From NCBI GenBank assembly GCA_965223085.1, contig OZ244981.1:1364001-1428000 (forward strand): a stretch of DNA of 64,000 nt, given 5' to 3'. This DNA comes from CBDCVO01 sp965223085 (GTDB lineage Bacteria; Pseudomonadota; Gammaproteobacteria; Ga0077536). The translations under genes and the position numbers were made by a program. Positions 51,444-60,929 of this stretch are shown here, one piece after another (the stretch's first letter is position 1; each line of letters opens with the position of its first letter). The notes beneath the pieces were generated by a model. It did no database searches, had not been told where the DNA came from, and saw nothing but the letters and a program-made list of their open reading frames with translations.

Positions 51444-53903
51444 TCAGAACGGTAACGTGAGCCCCGAATCGACGCTCAGCAACAGGTCCCGAAAACGACC
51501 GCTAATCTCCGCCAAGGCATTATCGTCCTCTCCTTCGAAACGCGCGACGAGACAAGGCGTCGTATTTGAAGGCCGTACCAAACCCCAGCCGTTACGAAAA
51601 TCAACCCGTAACCCGTCGGTTAAATCGGCGTCTCCGTCCTCGAATCGCGCTTTTGCGATCAGTTGCGCCATAAACTCCTGATGTCGTAGCTCGGGCATCT
51701 CAATGCGCAGCTCCGGTGTCGCGGTGGTCTCGGGAAGCTCGGCGAACACATCTTCCGGCGTCACGTCAGCATTAACTAGAATCTCGAGCAAACGTGCGGC
51801 CGCGTAAAATCCATCATCGAAACCAAACCACCGGTCTTTAAAAAAGAAATGCCCGCTAAAGTCGCCTGCCAATAGGGCCTCGGTCTCGACCATTTTGGCT
51901 TTGATGACAGAGTGGCCGGTTTTCCACATTATCGGCTCACCGCCCGCGGCAACGATCACCGTTGCAAGTGCGCTCGAACACTTAACATCGTAAATGACTT
52001 TTGCACCCGGTTCGCGTGCCAAAATATCACGCGCGAATAACATCATTTGCCGATCTGGCCAAATGATAGTGCCGTCCCGATCGACAACCCCGAGACGGTC
52101 TCCATCACCGTCGAAGGCGAGCCCAATGTCGGCCGCCTCGGCCACGACGGTAGCGATCAAATCCGCTAAGTTCTTGGGCTGACTCGGGTCCGGTTGGTGG
52201 TTCGGGAAGCTACCATCGAGCTCACAATGCAGCTCGATAACATCGTGTCCGAGCGCGCGCAGTACGTGCGGCGCGACGAGGCCGGCGACACCGTTACCGC
52301 AATCGACAACGACTTTCAGTGCTTCATCGAGGTTGAGAGGAATATCCTCGCTCAATTGACGAATATAGTCGGGGATAATTTCAGCTTCTTGCAAAACCCC
52401 GTTGCCACTATGGTAGACCTGGTTCTCGGTACGTTCTCTAATCGCCTGAATCGCCTCACCACACAGTGTCTCGCCATCCAAGACGATTTTCAGACCATTG
52501 TAGTCAGCTGAATTGTGGCTACCGGTTACCATCACTCCGGTGCGCGCATCCAAATAATGCGTCGCGAAATACAGCACCGGTGTTGGCGCTAAACCCAAAT
52601 GCAGTACTTCGCAGCCGGTCTCCAGCAACCCTTTGATCAGCGCTTCCACAAGTCGCGGGCTAGAGGTTCGTCCGTCTTGGGCGACAACGACGGCGTTTCT
52701 ATCGCGGGCGATCGATTCCGTGCCGATAGCACGGCCGATATGATAGACCGCCTCCTCCGTTAAGGCCTCATCGACGATGCCCCGGATGTCGTAGCCCCGA
52801 AAAATAACCGGGTCGATCACGGCCGCCGCTTGGTCAGGCTTGGGCGCCGGCGGCGGTTCCGGAGCCGGTTCGAGTTCGCCCCTAATTTCGAGCTCGTCGG
52901 CAGACGTGACCGTGGTCAGCTCTGCGGCTGCTGGGGCAGCCTCGGATTGAAGTCGATTGATTACTTTGGCCCGCTCACTGGCGCTACCGACGCCCGGCAA
53001 TAAGGGCGCTAAGTCGGGCAACTCGCCGTCGAGGATTTGCTGAATCGCCCCCCCGTAGACGGTGGTATCGCCCGTGGCAACCGCGCGCGCCGTGGCCGGG
53101 CGACGAAAACGCCTTACCGCGAGCACGGCCACGGCGGCTAACGCGGCCGCCGCGCCGAGCAACGTCCACGGGATCGTCGTTTCACCTGGTGCAGCACCTG
53201 CGCCTTGCACGTGCACAACCCAGGTCGTGCCGGGGACGGCGTCAGAAGCGCCTGCGGCAACGGTCGTTTCCGGGCGATGACCAAGGTTCATTAAAACAAC
53301 CGGCGCACCTTCACTAAGTTGTTGCCTTATTTCCGTAAAAACGGTTGGCGAGGTCGTGCCCGCCGCGGCCGCGAAGATCGCCTCCGTCGCTAAGCTCAAG
53401 TGCAGGAAACCGAAAAACCGCTCCTCGTCACGAACGCGTTCAATCATCACAAGATGCTCATCATCAGTACCCGGCAGATGTACTTCAGCCGGAATCGGCG
53501 CGCGGTTCGCGCTATAAGTTCTGAAAAGTTGCAATGATGCGTAGGTCAGCGGCGGCGTCAGCTCATCCCCCATCTGCGCAACTTGTGGCGTTACAATGCG
53601 GAGCGACAACGCGTTGTCAAACGCATTCAGCAGTTCAGCGGCAAGCGCTTCACGGGCCTGTGCGTCGCCGTCTACCAAGGCCATCACGACGCGCGGATCC
53701 TGAGCCGCTCTCTGCAACCGTTCACGATACGGGCTTAGGGCGCCCGCCAATGCCCGCGCCACATTATTAGCCGCGGTAGTGAAATCAATATCTTCGCCGG
53801 CGAGCGCCGCGCTGAAAGCGAAGCCCAAGCACAGCACGGCGAGCCGCGGCCACAGCGTGCCTGGTTGTCTCGAGCGATGTTGGCGTTTAGGTATTATTAG
53901 CAT
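51444..53903 (-). CDS. algC: Phosphomannomutase/phosphoglucomutase AlgC with membrane-anchored N-terminal extension
   Basis: 819 residues. The C-terminal part (from about residue 365) is the mutase: phosphoserine loop VTGSHNSADYNGLKI, metal-binding DGDGDRLGVVD, and sugar loop near GDFSGHFFF. The catalytic Ser motif is usually TGSHNP; here Pro is Ser. The N-terminal part has a membrane segment (LAVLCLGFAFSAALAG), a roughly 200-residue extracytoplasmic domain, a second membrane segment (TLLGAAAALAAVAVLAV) and a Pro/Ala-rich linker (EPPPAPKPDQ). Long AlgC forms of this layout occur in Pseudomonas and relatives. The enzyme supplies mannose-1-P and glucose-1-P for exopolysaccharide and LPS. It sits between argB and coaBC. 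Confidence 0.94.
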   Translation of the reverse strand: MLIIPKRQHRSRQPGTLWPRLAVLCLGFAFSAALAGEDIDFTTAANNVARALAGALSPYRERLQRAAQDPRVVMALVDGDAQAREALAAELLNAFDNALSLRIVTPQVAQMGDELTPPLTYASLQLFRTYSANRAPIPAEVHLPGTDDEHLVMIERVRDEERFFGFLHLSLATEAIFAAAAGTTSPTVFTEIRQQLSEGAPVVLMNLGHRPETTVAAGASDAVPGTTWVVHVQGAGAAPGETTIPWTLLGAAAALAAVAVLAVRRFRRPATARAVATGDTTVYGGAIQQILDGELPDLAPLLPGVGSASERAKVINRLQSEAAPAAAELTTVTSADELEIRGELEPAPEPPPAPKPDQAAAVIDPVIFRGYDIRGIVDEALTEEAVYHIGRAIGTESIARDRNAVVVAQDGRTSSPRLVEALIKGLLETGCEVLHLGLAPTPVLYFATHYLDARTGVMVTGSHNSADYNGLKIVLDGETLCGEAIQAIRERTENQVYHSGNGVLQEAEIIPDYIRQLSEDIPLNLDEALKVVVDCGNGVAGLVAPHVLRALGHDVIELHCELDGSFPNHQPDPSQPKNLADLIATVVAEAADIGLAFDGDGDRLGVVDRDGTIIWPDRQMMLFARDILAREPGAKVIYDVKCSSALATVIVAAGGEPIMWKTGHSVIKAKMVETEALLAGDFSGHFFFKDRWFGFDDGFYAAARLLEILVNADVTPEDVFAELPETTATPELRIEMPELRHQEFMAQLIAKARFEDGDADLTDGLRVDFRNGWGLVRPSNTTPCLVARFEGEDDNALAEISGRFRDLLLSVDSGLTLPF

Positions 53904-53965
53904 GCCATGGCGGCGCTTTTGGTAGGCGTTACATTAAGACGCTGGTTTCCCTCCCCGGGCACGAT

Positions 53966-55165
53966 TTACCGCACTGCAAAATAGCGTGTTGCGACGACAT
54001 CGATCAATTGGCGTGCAACGTCTTCCTTAGGCCCTGAGCGAATATGGCACTCACCGCCTTGCCACAGCACAAACAGCTCATTGTCATTGCTCTCGAACCC
54101 CGAGCCCGTTACGCCAACGCGGTTAGCGGCGATCATGTCCAGCGCTTTGTGGTTCAATTTCTGGCGCGCATGCGCGAGCACATCGCTGGTCTCAGCGGCG
54201 AAGCCTACCGTAAACGGGGGTCGAGGCCGAGCCGCTACTTCGCGCAGTATATCCCGTGTTGCCGCGAGAGTCAGGGTAAGACCAGTGTCCGATTTTTTGA
54301 GTTTTTCGGCCGCTGGTGTGGTCGTATAATCCGCCACCGCGGCGGTGGCTATAAAGATATCCTGTGCCGCGATCGCGTCCATCACCGCCGCGTACATCTC
54401 TGCCGCGGTGTTGACCCTGACCACCTCACAGCCGGCGGGGACTGTCACAGCGCTGGGTCCCGAAACCACCGTGACGCGAGCGCCGGCGGCGCGCGCCGCC
54501 GCCGCCACCGCGTAACCCATTTTGCCGGTCGAACGATTCGTTATCATACGCACCGGATCGAGCGGCTCTTGTGTCGGCCCGGCCGTCACCATGAGCCGCA
54601 ATCCGTTCAAGCGGCCACAACCCAGTGCCTGCTCGCAGGCGGCGACAATGACCGCGGCATCGACCATTCGCCCCGGGCCCGATTCGCCACACGCTTGGGC
54701 ACCGCTATCGGGGTCGATCGTTGTCACGCCCCGCGCCGTCAGCGTCGCCAGATTTGTTTGGGTGGCGCGATTGGCCCACATCTGCTGGTTCATCGCCGGC
54801 GCGACTAACAACGGCGCCCGCGTTGCCAAACACAGCGTCGTGGCAAGATCGTCGGCCAGCCCATGGGCGATCTTGGCAAGAAAATCGGCGCTCGCGGGCG
54901 CCACGAGCACCACATCAGCCCACCGGGCGAGCTCGATATGTCCCATTGCCGCCTCGGCGGCGGGATCGAACAAGTCGACGTGGACCGGTTCACCCGAGGT
55001 CGCTTGCAGACTCAGTGCGCCCACAAAATTTTGCGCGGCGGCCGTCATGACCACTTTCACGGCGGCTCCTGCATCACGTAAGCGACGCACGCACTCGGGC
55101 GATTTATAGGCTGCTATGCCGCCGGAGACGATCAATAAAATACGGGATTGTGCGAGTGAACTCAT
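53966..55165 (-). CDS. coaBC: Phosphopantothenoylcysteine decarboxylase / phosphopantothenate-cysteine ligase
   Basis: 399 residues, two fused domains. The flavoprotein decarboxylase domain opens ILLIVSGGIAAYKSPECVRRL and contains PAMNQQMW and ACGESGPGRM, the substrate-binding clamp with catalytic Cys. The ligase domain starts VTAGPTQEPLDPVRMITNRSTGKMGYA. It carries out two steps of coenzyme A synthesis. It is divergent from radC; dut, which normally sits between coaBC and algC, is absent here. Confidence 0.97.
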   Translation of the reverse strand: MSSLAQSRILLIVSGGIAAYKSPECVRRLRDAGAAVKVVMTAAAQNFVGALSLQATSGEPVHVDLFDPAAEAAMGHIELARWADVVLVAPASADFLAKIAHGLADDLATTLCLATRAPLLVAPAMNQQMWANRATQTNLATLTARGVTTIDPDSGAQACGESGPGRMVDAAVIVAACEQALGCGRLNGLRLMVTAGPTQEPLDPVRMITNRSTGKMGYAVAAAARAAGARVTVVSGPSAVTVPAGCEVVRVNTAAEMYAAVMDAIAAQDIFIATAAVADYTTTPAAEKLKKSDTGLTLTLAATRDILREVAARPRPPFTVGFAAETSDVLAHARQKLNHKALDMIAANRVGVTGSGFESNDNELFVLWQGGECHIRSGPKEDVARQLIDVVATRYFAVR

Positions 55166-55237
55166 ATTGCTCTGGCACTGGCGGCAGCCTAGGATTCTAA
55201 CCTAAGCTTGAGCAACATTTTGACAAGGATGTCGTTA

Positions 55238-55911
55238 ATGCGATCAAAGATTGGCCGGCCGCCGAGCGGCCGCGCGAGAAACTGCTGCAACGCGGTGCCG
55301 GCAGTCTCAGCGACGCTGAGCTCCTGGCCGTGTTGTTACGCCACGGTAGCGCCGGTCTAGACGCCGTCGCCTTGGCGCGACAAGTATTGACTGCTAGCAA
55401 GGGATTGCGCGCCCTGCTCGATTACGGGGCGCGCGAATTCAGCGCCCCGCAAGGCCTGGGGCCCGCGTGCTATGTAACCCCACAAGCGGCCCTCGAAATT
55501 TCGCGGCGCTATGTGGGCGCCGCCTTGGAGCGCGGGCCAATCCTGCGCCATGCCGGTGGCGCTCGCGCTTACGTACGCGCGCAACTAAAACCTTACGACC
55601 GCGAGGTTTTTGCGTGTTTGTTCCTCGATGGCCGCCACCGCGCGGTGGCATTTGAAACCCTCTTTTTCGGCCCCATTGACAACACCACAGTACACCCGCG
55701 CGAAGTGGTGAAACGCGCTCGACAGCTAAATGCCGGTGCCGTTATTTTGGCCCACAACCACCCGTCCGGCGCCTTGCAGCCCAGCAGCGCGGATCTACAC
55801 TTAACAAAACGCCTTAGGGATGCGCTCGATATGGTCGCTATCGAGCTTATCGATCACATTATTGCGGGTGATACCGAGACCACGTTACTGGCAGATCGTG
55901 GGTTGCTGTGA
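55238..55911 (+). CDS. radC: RadC/JAB-domain protein, frame interrupted at codon 2
   Basis: The frame reads AIKDWPAAERPREKLLQRGAGSLSDAELLAVLLRHG and continues unbroken to the JAMM-type metal motif ILAHNHPSGALQPSSAD near the C-terminus, complete for the family. The expected first residue, Met before AIKDWP, lies in another frame: ATG at 55238–55240 with AAGGA eight bases upstream is followed by CG where GCG is needed, so one G is missing. No in-frame ATG, GTG or TTG occurs before GTG at 55330, which would remove the N-terminal helix-hairpin part. Either a one-base error in the assembly or a genuine frameshift. RadC proteins have no firmly established role; DNA-related, metal-dependent hydrolase fold. 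rpmB follows. Confidence 0.85.
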
Positions 55912-55987
55912 ACGACGCGGCGGCTTGGCGCAGGCAGCGAAAACCGCTAGGATCAGCAGTCTTTTTCAGCAACGTAAGCGCAGCATC

Positions 55988-56224
55988 ATGTCGAAAACGT
56001 GCCAAGTTACGGGCAAAAAACCCGCCAGTGGGAACAACGTTTCGCACGCGCATAACAAAACCCGCCGCCGTTTCCTCCCGAATTTGCATACGCATCGGAT
56101 TTGGGTGGAAAGTGAACAACGTTTCGTGAAGCTGAAAGTCAGCAACCACGGCCTGCGCATTATCGACAAACGCGGCATCGACGCAGTGCTCAAAGATATG
56201 CGCGCCCGCGGCGAGAAAATCTAA
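55988..56224 (+). CDS. rpmB: 50S ribosomal protein L28
   Basis: 78 residues (MSKTCQVTGKKPASGNNVSH), the standard L28 length. HNKTRRRFLPNLHTHRIWVE and the end RARGEKI match bacterial L28. A single N-terminal Cys is present; no zinc ribbon. It starts 77 bases after radC and precedes rpmG by 17 bases. The longer frame reaching into radC is not used. Confidence 0.97.
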   Translation: MSKTCQVTGKKPASGNNVSHAHNKTRRRFLPNLHTHRIWVESEQRFVKLKVSNHGLRIIDKRGIDAVLKDMRARGEKI

Positions 56225-56241
56225 CAACCAGGACGAATACC

Positions 56242-56397
56242 ATGCAGGAAAAGATCAAACTCGTCTCCAGTGCAGGCACCGGCCACTATTACACGAGCAC
56301 CAAGAATAAGCGCAACAACCCCGAAAAAATCGAGCGCAAAAAATACGATCCCGTAGTACGCAAACATGTGCTGTATACTGAGGCAAAAATCAAATAA
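56242..56397 (+). CDS. rpmG: 50S ribosomal protein L33
   Basis: 51 residues: MQEKIKLVSSAGTGHYYTST, then KNKRNNPEKIERKKYDP and VVRKHVLYTEAKIK. The zinc Cys residues of some L33 proteins are absent, so it is the Cys-minus form. CCAGGACG lies upstream as ribosome-binding site. Conserved rpmB-rpmG pair. Confidence 0.97.
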   Translation: MQEKIKLVSSAGTGHYYTSTKNKRNNPEKIERKKYDPVVRKHVLYTEAKIK

Positions 56398-56406
56398 ACC
56401 GCGCTA

Positions 56407-56424
56407 GGTCGGGCTCTACCGACC
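56407..56424. terminator. Stem-loop between rpmG and the desaturase gene
   Basis: GGTCGG, loop GCTCTA, CCGACC: a perfect six-base GC-rich stem ten bases past the rpmG stop and 25 bases past the desaturase stop on the other strand. It is symmetrically placed for bidirectional termination, but no T-tract follows. Confidence 0.4.
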
Positions 56425-56448
56425 GGCGTGCGCCGCGCTAGTGAAATT

Positions 56449-57618
56449 TCAGGACGTCGCGAGCGTGTAACCCCGCAAGCGTTGCGCAAAGTCGGATAAC
56501 GCCGCCACGCCTGTTTGCTCTGCTTCCGCACACCATTGTTGCAACTGCGCCAACAAACCCTCCAGACTCGCGCTGTGTTGGGAAAAAATACCGTGCAGAC
56601 GCGCTCTAAATTCGTGTACCACCTCCAAGGGCTTGTTATGCAGCAACGCGTCGGCTAGGGCCGAATGTTCCGCATCATCGAGCAAGGTTTCGGCGCGCAC
56701 GATGAGGCGACGCGCCGCTTTTAAAGAGGGATGAGCCGCGGTGCCTGCGCGACGAACTTCTTCACGATGAACGCGGTTTACGACCCGCTGGGCATATTCT
56801 GCCATTACGTGCATATGGCCATTGATAATCGCGCTTACGGCATCCAAATCGAGCTTCGACTTCGCTTTGTCGACAATCGGCACAGCGGCTAATTTCCGCA
56901 CACCCGCTAATCGAAATGCCCGCAAGAGGCGAATATAGAACCAGCCCAGGTCAAATTCCCATGGTTTCGATTGAAAGCACGCGGAACTCGCGTAGGCGTG
57001 GTGATTGTTATGCAGTTCCTCACCGCCGATTATAATTCCCCAGGGCACGAGGTTCGTCGACCGATCGCCGGTTTCAAAGTTACGGTAACCACACCAATGC
57101 CCGGCACCGTTAACTACCCCGGCCGCAAAAAACGGGATCCATATCATTTGCACCGCCCACGCCGTTAGACCCAGCGGTCCAAACAAGGCCACGAAGACGA
57201 TCAACGATAAGCTAATACCTCCAACGTCAAAGCGAGAGTAGATCTTGCGCTCCAACCAGTCATCCGGGGTGCCGCGTCCGTAGGTTGCGATGGTCTCCGG
57301 GTCTCGCGCCGCCTCGCGATAAAGTTCGGTACCTTGCCACAGCACGCGTCGAAGACCGTAGACCTGCGGTGAATGTGGGTCGTCGACGCTTTCGACTTTG
57401 GCGTGGTGTTTGCGGTGCACCGCCACCCATTCGCGGGTCGACATACCGGTGGTTATCCATAGCCAGAAGCGAAAAAAATGCGCGAGTGCGGGATGCAGCG
57501 TGATCGCACGATGGGCTTGGGCACGGTGCAAAAATACCGTAACCGCGACTATCGTGATATGGGTCGTCACCAACACGACTAGGAGCAAGCCCCACCAGGG
57601 AAGATTCAACAAAGCCAT
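56449..57618 (-). CDS. Acyl-CoA/fatty-acid delta-9-type desaturase
   Basis: 389 residues from the ATG with GGAGG upstream (MALLNLPWWGLLLV). The three histidine boxes of membrane di-iron desaturases are present: HRAQAHRAI, HRKHHAKVES and ELHNNHHAYASSA. Membrane segments surround them (LVVLVTTHITIVAVTVFL, LSLIVFVALFGPLGL). The C-terminal 150 residues are a helical extension (residues after about 240) found in proteobacterial enzymes. It inserts a cis double bond into saturated acyl chains at the membrane. Convergent with rpmG. Confidence 0.93.
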   Translation of the reverse strand: MALLNLPWWGLLLVVLVTTHITIVAVTVFLHRAQAHRAITLHPALAHFFRFWLWITTGMSTREWVAVHRKHHAKVESVDDPHSPQVYGLRRVLWQGTELYREAARDPETIATYGRGTPDDWLERKIYSRFDVGGISLSLIVFVALFGPLGLTAWAVQMIWIPFFAAGVVNGAGHWCGYRNFETGDRSTNLVPWGIIIGGEELHNNHHAYASSACFQSKPWEFDLGWFYIRLLRAFRLAGVRKLAAVPIVDKAKSKLDLDAVSAIINGHMHVMAEYAQRVVNRVHREEVRRAGTAAHPSLKAARRLIVRAETLLDDAEHSALADALLHNKPLEVVHEFRARLHGIFSQHSASLEGLLAQLQQWCAEAEQTGVAALSDFAQRLRGYTLATS

Positions 57619-57861
57619 TAATTTCGTGCCTCCGCCAACAAAGTTTAACATTCAGGGCCGCAACCAAGACCATCGCTACCTCGACTTCGCCCGTGCCCTA
57701 CATCACATATTAAGCGGCTGCGAGCGACTCGATCATTGACAATCATCAACTCCGGCGAACACCTCAGCGGCGTTTGCGAGCGCTTACTTATGGGTTCCGC
57801 GTGGGTCTCGAAGCACGCGTCGCTTGGCATGTGTGCAGCGCTCGCCAATAATAGCGTGCTA

Positions 57862-58872
57862 ATGGTGGGGGAGGTTGGGATAACTGCGAGATCAACGCCG
57901 ACAGCGGCATTGCTGCAAGCGGAAAACTTAGTCCGTCGCTATGGACCTCGCGTTGCCGTGAACGGGGTCAGCATTGGGCTCGCGCCGGGGGAGGTGCTGG
58001 GCTTGCTCGGCCTCAACGGTGCTGGCAAGTCTACGACATTACAACTATTGACCGGCGTGCTCGCACCGCACAGAGGTTGGGTGCGCATTTGCGGCCACGA
58101 TGTGCAAACCGAGCCGCTGGCTGCTAAAGCCCAGCTCGGCTATTTACCGGAAATTCCGCCGCTCTACCCGGATAATTCGGTGAGCGACTATTTGCGCTAT
58201 TGCGCCCGCCTGCGGCGTGTGCCAGCGGCCCGCGTGCGAGTCGCCGTGGACCAAGCGCTGGCGTGCTGCGAACTTGATGCAGTGCGTGATCGCACGATCC
58301 GTCACTTGTCGAAAGGATATCAGCAGCGTGTTGGGATCGCCCAAGCGATTGTGCACGAACCCGCTGTATTAGTTCTGGATGAACCGACGGTGGGTCTAGA
58401 TCCGGTGCAAATCACTTCCGTACGCCGTCTGATCAAAACGCTCACCCAGGAGCGCGCGGCGATTTTATCCACCCACTTGCTCGGCGAAGTCGATGCAATA
58501 TGCACTCGTGTCGTGATCTTGCATCACGGTCGCATCGTGCACTGCGAGGCGCTCACCGAGCACGACACCGAGCACTATGTACGCTTGCTGCTCCGCACCT
58601 CACCGGCGTTGAGCGTGTTGCGCTCTATACCTGGAGTCAAAACCTGCAAAACGCTGGCCGCCACCGAGGTAGTGGTCGAACTGGAGGACGAAACAGCGCT
58701 CACGAATCTATTGCAAGCGATATTACGGCACGGCTGGGGTCTGCGCGAACTGACGCCGGCGGGGTCTTCGCTAGAACAAATTTTTTTAGCCCATACGCAA
58801 CAGGTCCTAGAAATCGACGCAGCAACACCAGTGCACGATCCCGGACCCGCCCCGGGTAAAAATCATGACTAG
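57862..58872 (+). CDS. ABC transporter ATP-binding protein, GldA-like
   Basis: About 336 residues from the ATG chosen (MVGEVGITARSTPTAALL); an open frame continues 42 codons upstream but looks non-coding. No strong ribosome-binding site supports either start. Walker A is LGLNGAGKSTTLQLL, the signature LSKGYQQRVGIAQAI, and Walker B VLVLDEPTVGLDP; the switch His is in STHLLGEVD. The C-terminal extension fits GldA/NosF-like subunits that pair with ABC-2 permeases. The following permease starts within its last codons, so the two are coupled. Confidence 0.9.
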   Translation: MVGEVGITARSTPTAALLQAENLVRRYGPRVAVNGVSIGLAPGEVLGLLGLNGAGKSTTLQLLTGVLAPHRGWVRICGHDVQTEPLAAKAQLGYLPEIPPLYPDNSVSDYLRYCARLRRVPAARVRVAVDQALACCELDAVRDRTIRHLSKGYQQRVGIAQAIVHEPAVLVLDEPTVGLDPVQITSVRRLIKTLTQERAAILSTHLLGEVDAICTRVVILHHGRIVHCEALTEHDTEHYVRLLLRTSPALSVLRSIPGVKTCKTLAATEVVVELEDETALTNLLQAILRHGWGLRELTPAGSSLEQIFLAHTQQVLEIDAATPVHDPGPAPGKNHD

Positions 58873-59614
58873 CGTGATCGCAAAGCACGAGTGGCGGTTG
58901 TGGTTTCGTTCACCGGCAGCCTGGCTCATCATCGGCCTCAGTCAGTTTTTGATCGCCTATCAATTTCTGGCGCAAATTGAACTATACGCCGAATTACAAC
59001 CGCGCTTGCAACACCTCGAACAACCGCCGGGGGTTACGCGCATGGTGATCATGCCAACCTTTGCTACCGCGACCATGTTAATCCTGTTCTTAGTCCCGAT
59101 TGTAAGCATGCATACACTCAGTGGTGAACGGCGTAATGGAATATTGCGCCTGCTCTATGCGGCACCCGTGCCACCGCATGCGATCGTGCTCGGCAAATAT
59201 CTCGGATTGTTTGCGCTGATAGTGCTGCTGATCTTGATGACAACCGTCATGTGCATCACCTTGCATTGGGGCGGACCGATTGACTTTGGCACGTTAGTCG
59301 GTTGCGTGATCGCCGCGACGTTAATGAGTGCGGCGGCGCTGGCGGTGGGTTTGTGCTATTCCGCCTGGTGTCAGCAGCCGGTAGTGGCGGCAACCTTGAC
59401 CTTGGTGAGCTTGCTTACACTATGGCTGCTCGATTGGGGGCGTGCATTTGGCGAGGATACGGGAATTCTCCGCTACCTCTCCTCGCTCAATCACTTTGAA
59501 CTACTTGCCCGCGGTCTTATCAGCGTGAACGATGTCGGCTACTTCACGAGTATTATCCTGGTCTCGCTGGGGCTTGCGATGTGGCGTCTGCACGCCGATC
59601 AACATGCGCTTTGA
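58865..59614 (+). CDS. ABC-2 type permease, GldF-like
   Basis: 249 residues with six hydrophobic segments, starting with a cytoplasmic EWRLWFRSPAAW segment typical of this family. SGERRNGILRLLYAAPVP is the characteristic GldF/NosY-like loop. It forms the channel for the preceding ATPase. Overlaps both neighbours (8 bases with the ATPase gene, 11 with the auxiliary subunit gene). The exported substrate is unknown; homologous systems act in gliding, copper-enzyme maturation or cell-envelope export. Confidence 0.9.
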   Translation: MTSVIAKHEWRLWFRSPAAWLIIGLSQFLIAYQFLAQIELYAELQPRLQHLEQPPGVTRMVIMPTFATATMLILFLVPIVSMHTLSGERRNGILRLLYAAPVPPHAIVLGKYLGLFALIVLLILMTTVMCITLHWGGPIDFGTLVGCVIAATLMSAAALAVGLCYSAWCQQPVVAATLTLVSLLTLWLLDWGRAFGEDTGILRYLSSLNHFELLARGLISVNDVGYFTSIILVSLGLAMWRLHADQHAL

Positions 59615-60929
59615 ACGACACCTACGCTATTTCGCTGGTATTACCGCGATCGTGATGGCGGGCTCGGCATGCGCGTGGCTGAGTGCGCACAGCAGGTGGA
59701 GTCTTGATCTCAGTGCGGCCCGCCGCAATACACTCGATCCGGCGAGCGTCGCGGCGGTGAACGCGGTCTCAACCCCGATTGCGATAACTGCTTACCTGCC
59801 CGAAAACGCCCCCGAACGAGTACCACTTCGCGAACTCGTGTCACGTTATCAACGTGCTGGCGCTGACATCGAGGTCAGCTTCATCAAACCGAGCGATGCG
59901 CCGGAATCGATGCGCAGCACTAATATCAACAGCGGTGAACTGATAGTTCGTAGTGGTGCGCGAACGGAGCGCATCACGGCCATTTCGGAACATGGCATAA
60001 CGAACGCTGTTGCCCGTTTACTGCGACAAGGCCAGCAATGGATCGCCGTCGTGACGGGTCACGGCGAGCGACGTATTAGTCGCGAGGCCAACCACGACAT
60101 ATCTATCCTGGCGCAGGCGCTACGCGAACGCGGCTTGGAACTGGGTGAAATAAACCTCGGCGAGCGCGTGACGATCCCCGATAACACGACGCTGTTGATC
60201 ATCGCCAGTCCCGCGCTCGCTTATTATCCAGGTGAAATCGCGCTCCTCGAGAAGTACTTGCACGCCGGCGGCAATCTGTTGTGGTTCACCGAACCCGACG
60301 CGCCCGCCGAAATGCAAAGCTTGGCAGATCTATTAGCCATTACCCAGCTCCCCGGTACTGTTATCGATCCCGTTACGCAGGCTTTGGGCATAGATAACCC
60401 GGCGGTGGCGGTTATCACGCGTTACGCCGACCATAGCGCGTTGCGCGGCTTGGATTTGATGACGCTGTTCCCTCACGCCGCCAGCCTCCGTCCTCACGCG
60501 GACAGTCCTTGGCGCACCAGTTCGCTGTTCGCGACGGGAGAGAAGACTTGGATTGAATCAGGCCCCATCGCCGGGCAAGTAGCGCATGATCCGGATACAG
60601 AACCGATGGGACCGCACCCGCTGGCGTGGGCGCTGCAACGCGACCACCCGAATAGCCGGGTCGAGCAACGCATTGTCGTAGTCGGCGACGGTGATTTCTT
60701 ATCCAATACTTATCTAGGCAATGGCGGTAATCAACTATTGGCGATCCGGTTGATCGAATGGTTGCTCGGCAGCAATGAACTAATCGCAATAGAAACGCCC
60801 CGTGGCAACGACCATCAAGTCGAACTCAAACCGTGGCACGTCGCCGTCATCGGTTTTGGGTTTCTGATCATCTTGCCCGCAGCGTGTGTGCTCAATGGCC
60901 TATGGTGGCATTGGCGGCGACGTGCCTGA
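59604..60929 (+). CDS. ABC transporter auxiliary subunit, GldG-like
   Basis: 441 residues from the ATG overlapping the permease stop (MRFERHLRYFAGI). An N-terminal membrane helix, a large extracytoplasmic body (SLDLSAARRNTLDPASVAAV, VVTGHGERRISREANHD, LLWFTEPDAPAEMQSLADLL) and a C-terminal helix (WHVAVIGFGFLIILPAACVL) with WWHWRRR tail are the GldG/ABC_transp_aux layout. It completes a GldA-GldF-GldG-like system. mutM starts within its final codons. Confidence 0.88.
   Translation: MRFERHLRYFAGITAIVMAGSACAWLSAHSRWSLDLSAARRNTLDPASVAAVNAVSTPIAITAYLPENAPERVPLRELVSRYQRAGADIEVSFIKPSDAPESMRSTNINSGELIVRSGARTERITAISEHGITNAVARLLRQGQQWIAVVTGHGERRISREANHDISILAQALRERGLELGEINLGERVTIPDNTTLLIIASPALAYYPGEIALLEKYLHAGGNLLWFTEPDAPAEMQSLADLLAITQLPGTVIDPVTQALGIDNPAVAVITRYADHSALRGLDLMTLFPHAASLRPHADSPWRTSSLFATGEKTWIESGPIAGQVAHDPDTEPMGPHPLAWALQRDHPNSRVEQRIVVVGDGDFLSNTYLGNGGNQLLAIRLIEWLLGSNELIAIETPRGNDHQVELKPWHVAVIGFGFLIILPAACVLNGLWWHWRRRA

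Noticed and set aside
57736..57861. 42-codon N-terminal extension of the ABC ATPase
   Set aside because: The extension has no resemblance to ABC subunits and overlaps the promoter side of the divergent desaturase gene.
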